A stretch of DNA of 23,579 bases from Bacillota bacterium (GCA_023388205.1 JAEWGS010000037.1:1-23579); one strand, 5' to 3'; shown: positions 1 through 7,681, counted from the stretch's first letter. The notes: a model not told the origin generated them from the sequence alone. A program made the numbers and translations.

Positions 1-837
1 GGCTTGAACGCTGCGCTCACGATTCTTCTCTGTCAGTTCGGGTTCAAGTTGCGTGTACGCACAAACCAGGATATCAATGGCAAAGAGCATGGCGATGCGA
101 GCGGAGATCGAGCCCACCTGCAGAGGATGCTCTTTGCTGCCACAGTAGAGCGTGAGATCTGCAAAGGTTCCAGCGGTGGAACTATATTGATGGGTAATCA
201 GGATGATTTTGGCGCCCCGTTCGATGGCGGGCTGTAAGATAGATTCAGCCTCAACCGTCGATCCTGAATAACTGATGTAGACAATGACATCGTCTTTTTC
301 AAGAAGGGAGCTAGCAATCACTTGCAGATGGCTGTCCTGAACGGTAAAAACTTTGTTCGAGATGGTCATGAGACGAGCCCAAGCTTCGAGAGCGACGATT
401 TGACTGCCCCCTTGCCCGAAGAAATAAATACGCTTGGCTTTTTGCATGAGCTGAGCCGCCTGTTGGGCGGTGGCGGGGTTGAGTCGATCGATGGTTTCTC
501 TCATGGCTCGGATGTTGCCTTGGTACAGTCGCTCAATCGATAGTTCAAAGGGGTGGGCTTTGCTGGAATCACCGTGGTTTGAAGGGCTTGTCTCTTCGGA
601 GTCGAAGCGCTTAGCATCTTTGGCGAGTTCCAATTTGAATTCGCTGAAGCTCGTGGCGCCAAAGTCGCGGCAAAAGCGGCAAACAGTCGCCTGTGATACG
701 CCGCTATGCTCTGCAATTTCGACGATTGACAAATAGAGGGCTTCTTCGGGATTAGATAGAAGATACTGAGTGATTTTCCTGTAAGCGGGGGTTTGCTTTT
801 GATATGTTTGTTCAAGTTTAGACCAGATGGACTCCAT
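1..837 (-). CDS. RpiR/MurR-family transcriptional regulator, probable sialate (nan) locus regulator; 3' end cut by window edge
   Basis: Reading the minus strand from an ATG at 837 gives 279 codons without a stop up to base 1, so the gene leaves the window, probably a few residues short of its end (relatives are about 280-290 aa). The start is fixed by a strong AGGAGG site just upstream (CCTCAGGAGGTTTC before the ATG). Residues about 1-75 form the RpiR-type helix-turn-helix (IAEHSGVSQATVCRFCRDFG). Residues about 135-260 form a SIS sugar-phosphate domain (RIYFFGQGGSQIVA, then ISYSGSTVEAESI). RpiR regulators sense phosphosugars, and several control sialate catabolism in Bacillota. Divergence from nanA across a 126-bp gap supports that role here; the effector, perhaps ManNAc-6-P or GlcNAc-6-P, is inference. 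Family assignment is firm, target specificity is not. Confidence 0.9.
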   Translation of the reverse strand, partial: MESIWSKLEQTYQKQTPAYRKITQYLLSNPEEALYLSIVEIAEHSGVSQATVCRFCRDFGATSFSEFKLELAKDAKRFDSEETSPSNHGDSSKAHPFELSIERLYQGNIRAMRETIDRLNPATAQQAAQLMQKAKRIYFFGQGGSQIVALEAWARLMTISNKVFTVQDSHLQVIASSLLEKDDVIVYISYSGSTVEAESILQPAIERGAKIILITHQYSSTAGTFADLTLYCGSKEHPLQVGSISARIAMLFAIDILVCAYTQLEPELTEKNRERSVQA

Positions 838-963
838 GAAACCTCCTGAGGACACTTTTGCCTCATAGCTTATCTGAGCTGAAAAGAGACGAAAAGGGGC
901 GAGACACAAGATGTATCTATATATGATCAAGTGGATCGGCTTTCAAGATAGAAAAGAGGATAT

Positions 964-1890
964 ATGAAAGATCAATTGGATCGTCAACAAAGTTATCGCG
1001 GAATCGTTCCCGCTTTTTATACCTGCTTTGATGATGAAGGACAGGTGAGTGAAAAGCGTTGTCGACTTTTGGCGCGCCACTTGCAAAAGGCGGGCGTCCA
1101 AGGCCTATATGTTGGAGGCTCCTCTGGCGAGTGCATTTATCTCGGCGTTGAAGAGCGGATGCGTTTGCTTGAAGCGGTGATGGATGAAGTGGGCGATGAA
1201 CTGGTGATCATCGCGCATGTCGCCTGTAACAATACGAAAGATTCTAAAGTGCTGGCCGCTCACGCTGAAAGCTTGAAGGTTGACGCGATTGCGGCGATCC
1301 CGCCGATATATTTCCGACTGCCTGAAGCTTCGATTGCGGCCTATTGGAATGCAATCAGCGCTTCGGCGCCGAATACGGACTTTTTCATCTATAACATTCC
1401 ACAATTGGCAGGGGTGGCGCTGACGCCGGGCCTTTACGCTGAAATGTTGAAAAATCCTTTGGTCGCAGGTGTCAAGAATTCTAGTATGCCGACCATGGAT
1501 ATCGAGCGCTTCAAGAGACAAGATCCGAGCCGTATCATTTGGAATGGTCCAGACGAGCAGTTGGCGAGCGGGTTGATCATGGGTGCAAGCGGTGGTATCG
1601 GGGGCACTTATGCCGTCATGCCGAAACTTTATCTCGCGATTGAAGCGGCAGTTTGTCGCGGCGATTTGGAAAAAGCACAGGCTTTGCAAGCGCAAGCGAC
1701 CGATTTGATTGGCAAACTGTGTAGCGGCAAAGGTCATATGTATGCGATGGCCAAAGCGGTGCTCAGCCGTCAGCTGGGACAAGATTTAGGATCAGTGCGT
1801 GCCCCTTTGGCGCCGATGCAAGCGGGGGACGAGGTCATCGCGGATGCGCTTTGGCGTGACATTGATCAAGTGTATTGTGATTTGCTTTGA
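964..1890 (+). CDS. nanA: N-acetylneuraminate lyase
   Basis: Cytoplasmic aldolase that splits N-acetylneuraminate into N-acetylmannosamine and pyruvate, the entry step of sialic acid catabolism. The 308-residue protein has the usual length for the DapA/NanA class I aldolase family. Visible motifs are GGSSGE (51-56) for the substrate carboxylate, YNIP with catalytic Tyr143, Schiff-base Lys171 in GVKNSS, and the late GASGGIGGTYAVMP block typical of sialate lyases. The start ATG follows an AGAGG site. It is the first gene after the divergent RpiR regulator and lies 61 bp before the epimerase gene, suggesting one nan transcript. The 126-bp divergent gap holds an AT-rich stretch (TATCTATATATGATC) that could be promoter and operator, but I cannot place clear -35/-10 boxes. 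Dihydrodipicolinate synthase is the main alternative; GGSSGE and the epimerase neighbour favour NanA. Confidence 0.9.
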   Translation: MKDQLDRQQSYRGIVPAFYTCFDDEGQVSEKRCRLLARHLQKAGVQGLYVGGSSGECIYLGVEERMRLLEAVMDEVGDELVIIAHVACNNTKDSKVLAAHAESLKVDAIAAIPPIYFRLPEASIAAYWNAISASAPNTDFFIYNIPQLAGVALTPGLYAEMLKNPLVAGVKNSSMPTMDIERFKRQDPSRIIWNGPDEQLASGLIMGASGGIGGTYAVMPKLYLAIEAAVCRGDLEKAQALQAQATDLIGKLCSGKGHMYAMAKAVLSRQLGQDLGSVRAPLAPMQAGDEVIADALWRDIDQVYCDLL

Positions 1891-1951
1891 GAAAAGAGCT
1901 CGCGATCGGCGGGAGAAACGTTGACAAGACAGCGAGAACAAGGAGAAGACC

Positions 1952-3160
1952 ATGGCAAAATTGACGAGAGAGATGCACCAGTGGGTCAAAGATGAGCTCA
2001 AACGTTGTGTGGATTTTTGGCTTGAGCACGGGCTGGATCGCAAGCATGGCGGGATGTACACCTGCTTGGACGAAAAGGGTTCTGTTTATTCGACGGATAA
2101 AAGTATTTGGATGCAAGGACGCGCCGGCTATACCTTTGCGGCTTTGTGTCAGCAATACGGCGTGAAAGAAGAATGGCTCGAGGCCTCTAAATCTTGCCTG
2201 GATTTTTTGGAAGCGTATGCGAAGAATCCTAAGGCTCAGGACCGGTTTTATTTCACAGTGACAGAAGATGGGAAACCCTTGCGCCAGCGCCGGTATTTCT
2301 TTTCGGAAGGTTTCTACGTTTTGGCGAATGCGACGTACTACGGTGTGACGGGAGATCGTTTAGCGTTGACGCGGGCGCGCGAGGTTTATGATCGGATTCA
2401 CGCCTATGATCACGGGGCAAAAGACCCGGTTGGCATGCCGCCTAAGACGGAGGTCTCCACAAGGGCCAGCCGCGGCTTGGCGGCTCCGATGATTTTTTTG
2501 AATTTGACGTCGGTGATGTACCGCGTCGATGAAGATCAAGAGCGCCGTTTACTCTATCAAAGTTATGCCGAAGAAGCGATTCGAGAAATTCGCTTGCATC
2601 ATCACCCCGAGCTTAAAGCGACCTTGGAGACGGTCGCCCCCGATGGGTCAACACAGCTTGAAACGACGGCGGGGCGTATGATCAATCCGGGGCATGATAT
2701 GGAATGCGCATGGTTTTTGCTTCAAGCGCAAGAAATTTGCAGCTTAAAGGATGATTCTATTTTGCCTTTGGCCGAAGAAATGTTTGAGTTTGCCTATGAG
2801 AACGGCCACGACGAAGAATATGGCGGCTTGCTTTATTTCACTGATGTTAAGGGCTTTCCGCCCGAAGCCTATGAGCACGATATGAAACTTTGGTGGCCCC
2901 ATAATGAACTCTTGATTGTCAGTTTGATGCTCTATCAAAAGACCCGAAAAGAGCGTTATCTCGAGATTTTTGTGGAGACCTTAGATTACGTGAAACGTTA
3001 CTTCAGCGATCCTGTACATGGTGAATGGTGGGGCTATTTGCGTCGTGATCAAAAGCCGACGCTTCCTGCGTGCAAGGGTTCAACGTTTAAGGGCCCGTTT
3101 CATGTGCCGCGTTGCTTGATGATGCTCGACGCTCTGTTGGACCAAGAGGAATGGGCCTAA
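1952..3160 (+). CDS. N-acylglucosamine 2-epimerase (AGE / renin-binding-protein family)
   Basis: Interconverts N-acetylmannosamine and N-acetylglucosamine, so it would carry the NanA product into GlcNAc metabolism. The 402-residue length and the (alpha/alpha)6-barrel motifs fit the AGE family: WMQGRAGYTFAALC near 50, the RRYFFSEGFY segment near 115, NPGHDMECAWFLL near 250 with the conserved His-Asp-Met-Glu, MKLWWPHNELL near 315, and GEWWGYL near 355. The ATG is preceded by AGGAGA at good spacing, 61 bp after nanA. This enzyme replaces the more common NanK plus NanE (ManNAc-6-P epimerase) route, as in Bacteroidetes-type nan pathways. A GlcNAc kinase would then be needed, and none lies in this window. 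A related cellobiose or mannose 2-epimerase is possible from sequence alone, but the nanA context argues for an amino-sugar substrate. Confidence 0.87.
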   Translation: MAKLTREMHQWVKDELKRCVDFWLEHGLDRKHGGMYTCLDEKGSVYSTDKSIWMQGRAGYTFAALCQQYGVKEEWLEASKSCLDFLEAYAKNPKAQDRFYFTVTEDGKPLRQRRYFFSEGFYVLANATYYGVTGDRLALTRAREVYDRIHAYDHGAKDPVGMPPKTEVSTRASRGLAAPMIFLNLTSVMYRVDEDQERRLLYQSYAEEAIREIRLHHHPELKATLETVAPDGSTQLETTAGRMINPGHDMECAWFLLQAQEICSLKDDSILPLAEEMFEFAYENGHDEEYGGLLYFTDVKGFPPEAYEHDMKLWWPHNELLIVSLMLYQKTRKERYLEIFVETLDYVKRYFSDPVHGEWWGYLRRDQKPTLPACKGSTFKGPFHVPRCLMMLDALLDQEEWA

Positions 3161-3239
3161 AACGGGAGCGAAGGTGTTGCTAGGCTGGCGCTTGGCACGG
3201 CGGTGGCTGGCACTTAGTTAAATAGAAACAAAAAAGATC

Positions 3240-3258
3240 GGCAAGCAGTTTGCCTTTT
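3240..3258 (+). terminator. weak candidate terminator after the nan genes
   Basis: GGCAA (3240-3244) and TTGCC (3250-3254) form a 5-bp stem followed by TTTTG. It is the only hairpin with a T-run seen between the epimerase gene and rpsD. It is weak and overlaps the proposed rpsD -35 box. Confidence 0.25.
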
Positions 3259-3278
3259 GAATTTGCTTTCGCTAAAAT
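3250..3278 (+). promoter_or_regulatory. predicted sigma-A-type promoter of rpsD
   Basis: TTGCCT (3250-3255) and TAAAAT (3273-3278) are separated by exactly 17 bp. The -10 box matches the consensus at 5 of 6 positions and the -35 box at 4 of 6. It would start a leader of roughly 85 nt before the rpsD ATG. Confidence 0.5.
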
Positions 3279-3284
3279 ATTTAA

Positions 3285-3369
3285 CCGTCTGTCGAGGAGC
3301 ACGAACGATGCTTCTCTGTATTACGTATTACGAGGAAGACGTCTGAGAACGTCTTAGAAAGGGTGAAAC
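3285..3369 (+). ncRNA. structured 5' leader of rpsD, candidate S4 autoregulatory element
   Basis: Two hairpins lie between the predicted promoter and the rpsD start. The first pairs GAGGAGCA (3294-3301) with TGCTTCTC (3309-3316), with one G-U pair and loop CGAACGA. The second is a perfect 7-bp stem, AAGACGT (3336-3342) with ACGTCTT (3349-3355), ending just before the AAAGGG ribosome binding site. In many bacteria S4 represses its own mRNA by binding such a leader. That link here is inference; I did not match a known S4-leader covariance model. Confidence 0.4.
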
Positions 3370-3960
3370 ATGGCCACAAGAAGAGGTCCCCGTTTCAAAG
3401 AATGCCGTCGACTCGGCGTTAATGTCTGCGGTCATCCCAAGGCGATGAACCGTGCGGTTTCAGAAGAACGTTCGCGCAAGAAACTGAGCGAATATGCGCT
3501 CCAGTTGCGCGAGAAGCAGAAGATCAAAGCCTACTACGGCATCTTCGAGAAGCAGCTTCGCAACTATTTTGCCAAGGCCCAGCGTGTGCGCACGGGTACG
3601 ACCGGTGATGTCTTGCTTTGCATGCTCGAGAAGCGCTTGGACAACATTGTCTATCGTGCGGGCTTTGCGAACTCCATTCGCATGGCGCGTCAGCTCGTTA
3701 GCCACGGCCACATTTTGGTCAACGGCAAGCGTGTAAACTTGCCTTCTTACCAGTTGCAAGTTGGCGATGAGATCGCTTTGAACGAGAAGAGCCGTTCGAA
3801 TGAGCATTTCACGGGCATGTTCACGGATGCCTTGAGCACGGTGCCTTACATCGATCGCAACAAGGAAAATTACAGCGCGAAATTGACGCGTGAACCGGAG
3901 AGAGCTGAGCTTCCGATCGAAGTGCAAGACCGCATGGTGGTCGAGTTCTACAGCCGTTAA
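3370..3960 (+). CDS. rpsD: 30S ribosomal protein S4
   Basis: Primary 16S rRNA-binding protein that nucleates 30S assembly and often represses its own translation. The 196-residue product is slightly short for the family (about 200-209 aa). The N-terminal segment reads RGPRFKECRRLGVNVCGHPKA; the C-terminal S4 RNA-binding domain begins near RLDNIVYRAGF (about 90) and includes ARQLVSHGHILVNGKRVNLPSYQLQVGD. The start ATG follows GAAAGGGTGAAAC. The gene stands alone, as in Bacillus and many clostridia, with its own promoter, a hairpin-bearing leader and a strong UUCG-loop terminator. It retains only two N-terminal cysteines (in KECRRLGVNVCG), not the full four-cysteine zinc knuckle of C+ S4 proteins. 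Identification is essentially certain. Confidence 0.97.
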   Translation: MATRRGPRFKECRRLGVNVCGHPKAMNRAVSEERSRKKLSEYALQLREKQKIKAYYGIFEKQLRNYFAKAQRVRTGTTGDVLLCMLEKRLDNIVYRAGFANSIRMARQLVSHGHILVNGKRVNLPSYQLQVGDEIALNEKSRSNEHFTGMFTDALSTVPYIDRNKENYSAKLTREPERAELPIEVQDRMVVEFYSR

Positions 3961-3978
3961 GTCTCAATTATTGGGAAA

Positions 3979-4010
3979 ACAAAAAACGACCTTCGGGTCG
4001 TTTTTTTGTT
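3979..4010 (+). terminator. intrinsic terminator of rpsD
   Basis: ACGACC, loop TTCG, GGTCGT, then a run of seven T. The stem is extended by the flanking A-run pairing with the T-run. UUCG is an exceptionally stable tetraloop. The A-run on the other side means it could also act on minus-strand transcripts. Confidence 0.92.
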
Positions 4011-4439
4011 TGCCCATTTTTGCGCTTTTACGTTTGTTTGAGTCGAAAAGACCTCCTTTTTCACGCCCATCTTTTGTTAAAAGGTGATTCGCGAGTATCC
4101 GATTGTGCGGCCGGGAATGCTGACTCGAAGCAAAGAGAGCCGCTGTGACACCGTAAAATAGTGCTTTATAGGTGTACGAAACTGTATTTCATAGGAGCAT
4201 AGAAGTGAGATCATCGTGATGAAAAGCGCCGCCGGGCGCTTTTCATTTTTTTATCTTTTGATTGCTGTGGCTTAAAACGTGCTTGACGGGTTCGGTTGGA
4301 GTAAAATGACCGGTGGCATGTGAAAATCAGAGGCTTGCTTTTTGAAGGCCGAAGAGAAGATCGCTCAGGAGGCCGGTCAGAAGGCCGCTTTAAGATTTTG
4401 ACAAGAATTTTATCTGGATGTAGAGGAAAGGGGGCGAGT
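4011..4439. other. gene-free stretch between rpsD and corA
   Basis: About 430 bp hold no convincing gene. The first part (4011-4216) contains a hairpin at 4148-4175 (ACACC and TAAA arms pairing with TTTA and GGTGT) and a GCGGC/GCCGC pair near 4107-4143. It is followed by a perfect terminator at 4219-4253. The second part (4254-4439) has TTGACG (4283-4288) and TAAAAT (4302-4307) only 13 bp apart, too close for a standard promoter, and short repeats of the type GGCCG. The corA reading frame stays open upstream to a GTG at 4320, but nothing there resembles a ribosome binding site or conserved protein. Confidence 0.5.
4219..4253 (+). terminator. strong intrinsic terminator or attenuator upstream of corA
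   Basis: A perfect 12-bp stem, ATGAAAAGCGCC (4219-4230) with GGCGCTTTTCAT (4235-4246) and a GCCG loop, is followed by six or more T. No gene sits between the rpsD terminator and this hairpin, so it must end either read-through from rpsD, an untranslated RNA, or a corA leader transcript. Confidence 0.85.
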
Positions 4440-5366
4440 ATGTACTTTCTACTCAAAGAACCGACAAAAGAACTCAAAGACCCCGTGGTCGGTCAAGGCG
4501 ACTTGGCGGGCTACCTCAGCATCTCACAGCTTGAGCGCGATGCGCAAATTCTTGGCGTTGACAACGAAGTTTTGGAACAGTGCCGTGAGCGGACGCTGCA
4601 AAATACGTTGGGAACATGGGAGCACTTTAACTTTGGTATTTTGAACCTCCCCGATCCCGATAATATGATGAGCGACCGTGACTTGATCGGTATTTACATC
4701 GATCCAGAAAAAATCCTGATTATCGACTTGCACGACCGCGACAGATCGACGGGAGAAGCGTTTAGAAACTCCCTTCGTATGATGAATAAGAAGAATAACC
4801 TCGGTCGTTTCTTCGCACAGTTTGTCAAAGAGATCACCAAGGGCGAGCATCGGCACTACGCCAATTTGCAGCAGGAAATTGCCCGCCTGGAGCGCTCCGT
4901 TTGGGCGGCAGAAGAGGAAGAGGTGTATTACCAGAAGGCTTTTTCGAGAATCAGCCATCAGCTTTTGCTCTTGCATTCTTACTACGAAGAAGTGGCTGAT
5001 TTGCTTTCTGAAATGGAAGAAAACGAAAACAACGTTTTGGACCCCGAAGATTTAGGTTACGTGCGTTCTTTGTTGGGGCGCATGGAGCACTATTCGACGA
5101 ATATGAAGTTCTTGCGTGAGTACTTGGCGCAAGTCAGAGAAACGTATCAGGCTCAGGTGGACCTGAAATTGAATCAGATCATGAAAATTTTCACCGTGAT
5201 TGCAGCGGTGTTCTTGCCCTTGACGCTCGTCGTGGGCTGGTATGGGATGAACTTCAAAAATATGCCGGAATTGGACTGGACCTATGGCTACGAGGGCGTT
5301 ATTGTTTTGAGCATCTTGATTACGGCGGGGATTTTGATTTATTTCAAAAAGAAGGATTTGCTCTGA
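4440..5366 (+). CDS. corA: CorA-family divalent metal (Mg2+/Co2+) channel
   Basis: Inner-membrane magnesium channel of the CorA/2-TM-GxN family, normally a homopentamer with a large cytoplasmic N-terminal funnel. The 308-residue length is typical. Residues 1 to about 245 are the soluble, mostly helical domain. The first membrane helix (about 246-268, ending LTLVVGWY) runs into the signature G269-M270-N271, followed by the loop KNMPELDW and a second helix ending in a positively charged tail (KKKDLL). The start is the ATG at 4440, preceded by GGAAAGGGGG. The reading frame extends upstream to a GTG at 4320, but those 40 residues are Arg/Gly-rich, lack a binding site and resemble no CorA N-terminus. 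No recognised M-box riboswitch was seen, although a terminator at 4219-4253 could act as an attenuator. Confidence 0.9.
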   Translation: MYFLLKEPTKELKDPVVGQGDLAGYLSISQLERDAQILGVDNEVLEQCRERTLQNTLGTWEHFNFGILNLPDPDNMMSDRDLIGIYIDPEKILIIDLHDRDRSTGEAFRNSLRMMNKKNNLGRFFAQFVKEITKGEHRHYANLQQEIARLERSVWAAEEEEVYYQKAFSRISHQLLLLHSYYEEVADLLSEMEENENNVLDPEDLGYVRSLLGRMEHYSTNMKFLREYLAQVRETYQAQVDLKLNQIMKIFTVIAAVFLPLTLVVGWYGMNFKNMPELDWTYGYEGVIVLSILITAGILIYFKKKDLL

Positions 5367-5421
5367 GCGCTTTAACGAAAGTTTTCAGAACATTTCCCGA
5401 ACAGAAGATTTTGCTTCTTTG

Positions 5422-5452
5422 GCGTGGGTTAAAGTCGTAGCCACGCTTTTTT
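5422..5452 (+). terminator. intrinsic terminator of corA
   Basis: GCGTGG (5422-5427) pairs with CCACGC (5441-5446) around a 13-nt loop and is followed by six T. It ends only about 20 bp before the longest possible start of the next gene. Confidence 0.8.
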
Positions 5453-5473
5453 ATTGGTGAAGCAAGTGGGGAC

Positions 5474-7681
5474 ATGACGGAGAACGGCTGGAATTTTGAA
5501 GTTGAGATGCGATCGGCATTAAGAGAAAAAAGTGAAGATCTCAAAAAAGACGGTATAGACGGCAGGAAGAGAATGAAAGAAATGCAAAAAAAGACTTTAG
5601 CATTGGTTGAAAAAAAACGTTCGAGAAGCTCCTTTGAGCGGCCCATCAAGCGAAGCTTCATTTGGGCTTTGGTTTTGGCGCTGTCGATGCCTTTGGCGCC
5701 GATCGACTTGGGCGTCAAAGAGACCCCGCTTGCTTTTTCGCGGACGGGAGGCAAGGTCTTATACGCCGATGAAGTCGCTGCCCCAGAGTCTCCTGAGCAA
5801 CCTGAGCAACCTGATCCGCCTGCCGATGCTCAGCCTGAAGAAGAGGCGCCCCCTAAAAGAGACTGGTCTATATTTGAACAAGCCCGCGAATATTGGGATC
5901 GGATGGCAGAAAAAGAGGCAGAAGAGGGGACAGCTCGCTCGAACGATGGGGCAGCTGATTCTTCGACAGGGGGATATTGGAATAACAATGCCTGGGGCAA
6001 TCAAGATGCAGGCGCTGCCGATAGGGGCTACAGTCCTTGGAATCTTCCCGAACCGGTTGAACATGCGCCCTACGCAGAAGTGAAAGCCAATTTGTTTTTT
6101 GCCCTTTGTCAGGAGGCGGAACTTCAAGATTTGAAGCAGATCTGGGCAGGGGTGGATGAGGCGCGATACGAAGAGGCGAAAGCAGCCAAAGCTGTCCTAG
6201 AGCAAGCGAAACTAGAAATTAAGCGCCCGGAATGGTTTCCTGAGGGCTTAAAGTGGCTGAAAAAAGGAGAGCAAGATTTTGCGGACGATGTCAACAGCAA
6301 GGATACCAAGCGCCCCAAGGCAGCCTTCCCGAAGGATCCCAGCCAACGGCCCTTGCGGAAACTTGCGTCAGGCCGCTACTTGCGTCTAGATGAAACTTTG
6401 GTTGCGACCGTTCTGGATTTCGCTTTGAGGAATGATTTGGATCCGAGACAGTTCGCACTTTCAGCGACAGACTGGGGACTTGTGGAAACGCTGATGCCTA
6501 AGCCGGGTGCGGCGCGCGGGGAACTGATTGGACCTGTTCTCCCCGCTGATCGGCTGGAGCAGATCAAAAAAGAATCCAGCAGCCTGACGACAAACGCGAG
6601 TGAAACAGCTTCCACAGAGGCTGTTTCAACAGGGGCTGTTTCAACTGAAATGGACTTCAAAGAAGCGCCCACAGATCAAAGTGACTTAAAAGAGACCTTG
6701 GGGGCGGGCGCGGCGCCTCAAGAAGAGCGGCAAGCTTATGTTCCGACGATCGTTGAATTTACGACAGGCCCAAATGAAAGCGCTGCGACTAAGGAAAGCG
6801 CAGCAGATGTTGAAGTGAATTTTGATGGCACGAACGGCGAGGATGATTCGATGGACTCGAACGATTCAGATCGCTCGCTTGATTTGAACGGATCGAACGG
6901 CTCGGATGAGCAGAACGAATCTGAGCAAGAGGAGGCTGAAACGGTGGGGGAAGGGCTGGTGACAGCGCATCCGAGCGAGGCGTGGACGCCTTGGCGCATC
7001 TCTTTTCGTGAAAATGAAGAGTTCCGTGCGGCGAGCACCATAAAACTTCCTTTAGCTGTGATGATCGCAGATGGTGTCGAAGCGGGTTTACTCCAGCTAG
7101 ACGACAGTTATGAACTGACTGAAGCGGACTATGAACCGAGTAACGGGATTACGGAAGGCGCAGAGATTGGCACGGCTTTTACTTTAGGAGAGCTGGTCGA
7201 AACGATGTTGCACTGGTCGGATAACAGCGCCTTTCATTTGCTGGCCCGCGCTGTGCCGAATTACCTGAATGAGGGTGAGGGTTCGGTATATGACATCATG
7301 GAAGAGCGCTATGCTTTGCAAAACTATAGCGAGTCGAATCATGTCACCCCCGCTCAAGAACGGCTTTGGCTGGAAGACTTTTATTTGAAACTCTTTCAGG
7401 GCGGCTATTATCAGGAACTGGCGAATTATTTATCGACAGCGCTGCCTTCTCCCAAGCAGGAGTTGCAAAATTTACTTGGCAAGGAACTTCATGTGTATAA
7501 CAAGTACGGTGAGTATGCGGGCTACTTCCATTTCTCGGGGGTCGCTCAAGGGCCGTATAACGTGTGTTATGTCGTGATGACCTCTAATTCTTTGTACACG
7601 CGAGAACCTGAAGTGACGGAGGACCTGACGCAGCTTTTGTTCTTACAGATTGCAAAAAGAGATGGGGTCAAAGTTCCTTGA
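5474..7681 (+). CDS. membrane-anchored serine hydrolase with class-A beta-lactamase-like (penicillin-recognising) domain
   Basis: A 735-residue protein of unknown specific role. From the ATG at 5474 it has a charged N-terminus, one hydrophobic segment (about 61-79), a Pro/Glu-rich stretch (about 102-128), a helical region (about 190-300), a low-complexity Thr/Ser then Asp/Ser/Asn-rich linker (about 370-490), and a C-terminal domain (about 495-735). That domain has the class A motif order: Ser521-Thr-Ile-Lys524 (SxxK), Ser582-Asp-Asn584 (SDN), and Lys677-Tyr-Gly679 where KTG is usual. It resembles the Beta-lactamase2 group found on Gram-positive surfaces. The Glu166 equivalent is not clear; Glu620 is a candidate. 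It is probably a surface hydrolase or carboxypeptidase-like protein, with no basis for calling resistance. An alternative start at 5573, with AGGAAG upstream, would put the hydrophobic segment nearer the N-terminus and clear of the upstream terminator. Confidence 0.75.
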   Translation: MTENGWNFEVEMRSALREKSEDLKKDGIDGRKRMKEMQKKTLALVEKKRSRSSFERPIKRSFIWALVLALSMPLAPIDLGVKETPLAFSRTGGKVLYADEVAAPESPEQPEQPDPPADAQPEEEAPPKRDWSIFEQAREYWDRMAEKEAEEGTARSNDGAADSSTGGYWNNNAWGNQDAGAADRGYSPWNLPEPVEHAPYAEVKANLFFALCQEAELQDLKQIWAGVDEARYEEAKAAKAVLEQAKLEIKRPEWFPEGLKWLKKGEQDFADDVNSKDTKRPKAAFPKDPSQRPLRKLASGRYLRLDETLVATVLDFALRNDLDPRQFALSATDWGLVETLMPKPGAARGELIGPVLPADRLEQIKKESSSLTTNASETASTEAVSTGAVSTEMDFKEAPTDQSDLKETLGAGAAPQEERQAYVPTIVEFTTGPNESAATKESAADVEVNFDGTNGEDDSMDSNDSDRSLDLNGSNGSDEQNESEQEEAETVGEGLVTAHPSEAWTPWRISFRENEEFRAASTIKLPLAVMIADGVEAGLLQLDDSYELTEADYEPSNGITEGAEIGTAFTLGELVETMLHWSDNSAFHLLARAVPNYLNEGEGSVYDIMEERYALQNYSESNHVTPAQERLWLEDFYLKLFQGGYYQELANYLSTALPSPKQELQNLLGKELHVYNKYGEYAGYFHFSGVAQGPYNVCYVVMTSNSLYTREPEVTEDLTQLLFLQIAKRDGVKVP
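6601..6643 (+). repeat. 15-bp tandem repeat and inverted repeat inside the linker of the beta-lactamase-like gene
   Basis: ACAGAGGCTGTTTCA (6614-6628) is followed directly by ACAGGGGCTGTTTCA (6629-6643), encoding a repeated Thr-Glu/Gly-Ala-Val-Ser unit. TGAAACAGC at 6601-6609 is an exact inverted copy of GCTGTTTCA at 6620-6628 (and again at 6635-6643), so the mRNA can form either of two hairpins. This probably reflects slippage-driven growth of the disordered linker. Confidence 0.8.

Noticed and set aside
4085..4216. A tRNA or known small RNA in the gap before corA
   Set aside because: There is no T-arm GGTTCGA-type sequence or cloverleaf, and no SRP, tmRNA or RNase P core motif.
4218..4278. 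A short frame starting at the ATG inside the terminator upstream of corA
   Set aside because: The codons coincide with the terminator stem, there is no properly spaced ribosome binding site, and the product would be under 20 residues.
4320..4439. A 40-residue N-terminal extension of CorA from a GTG start
   Set aside because: It is Arg/Gly-rich, without a binding site and unlike any CorA N-terminus. The ATG at 4440 has a strong GGAAAGGGGG site.
6601..6643. The inverted repeat in the beta-lactamase-like gene as a transposon end or frameshift signal
   Set aside because: It encodes a simple repeated linker peptide in frame, with no target duplication and no slippery sequence.
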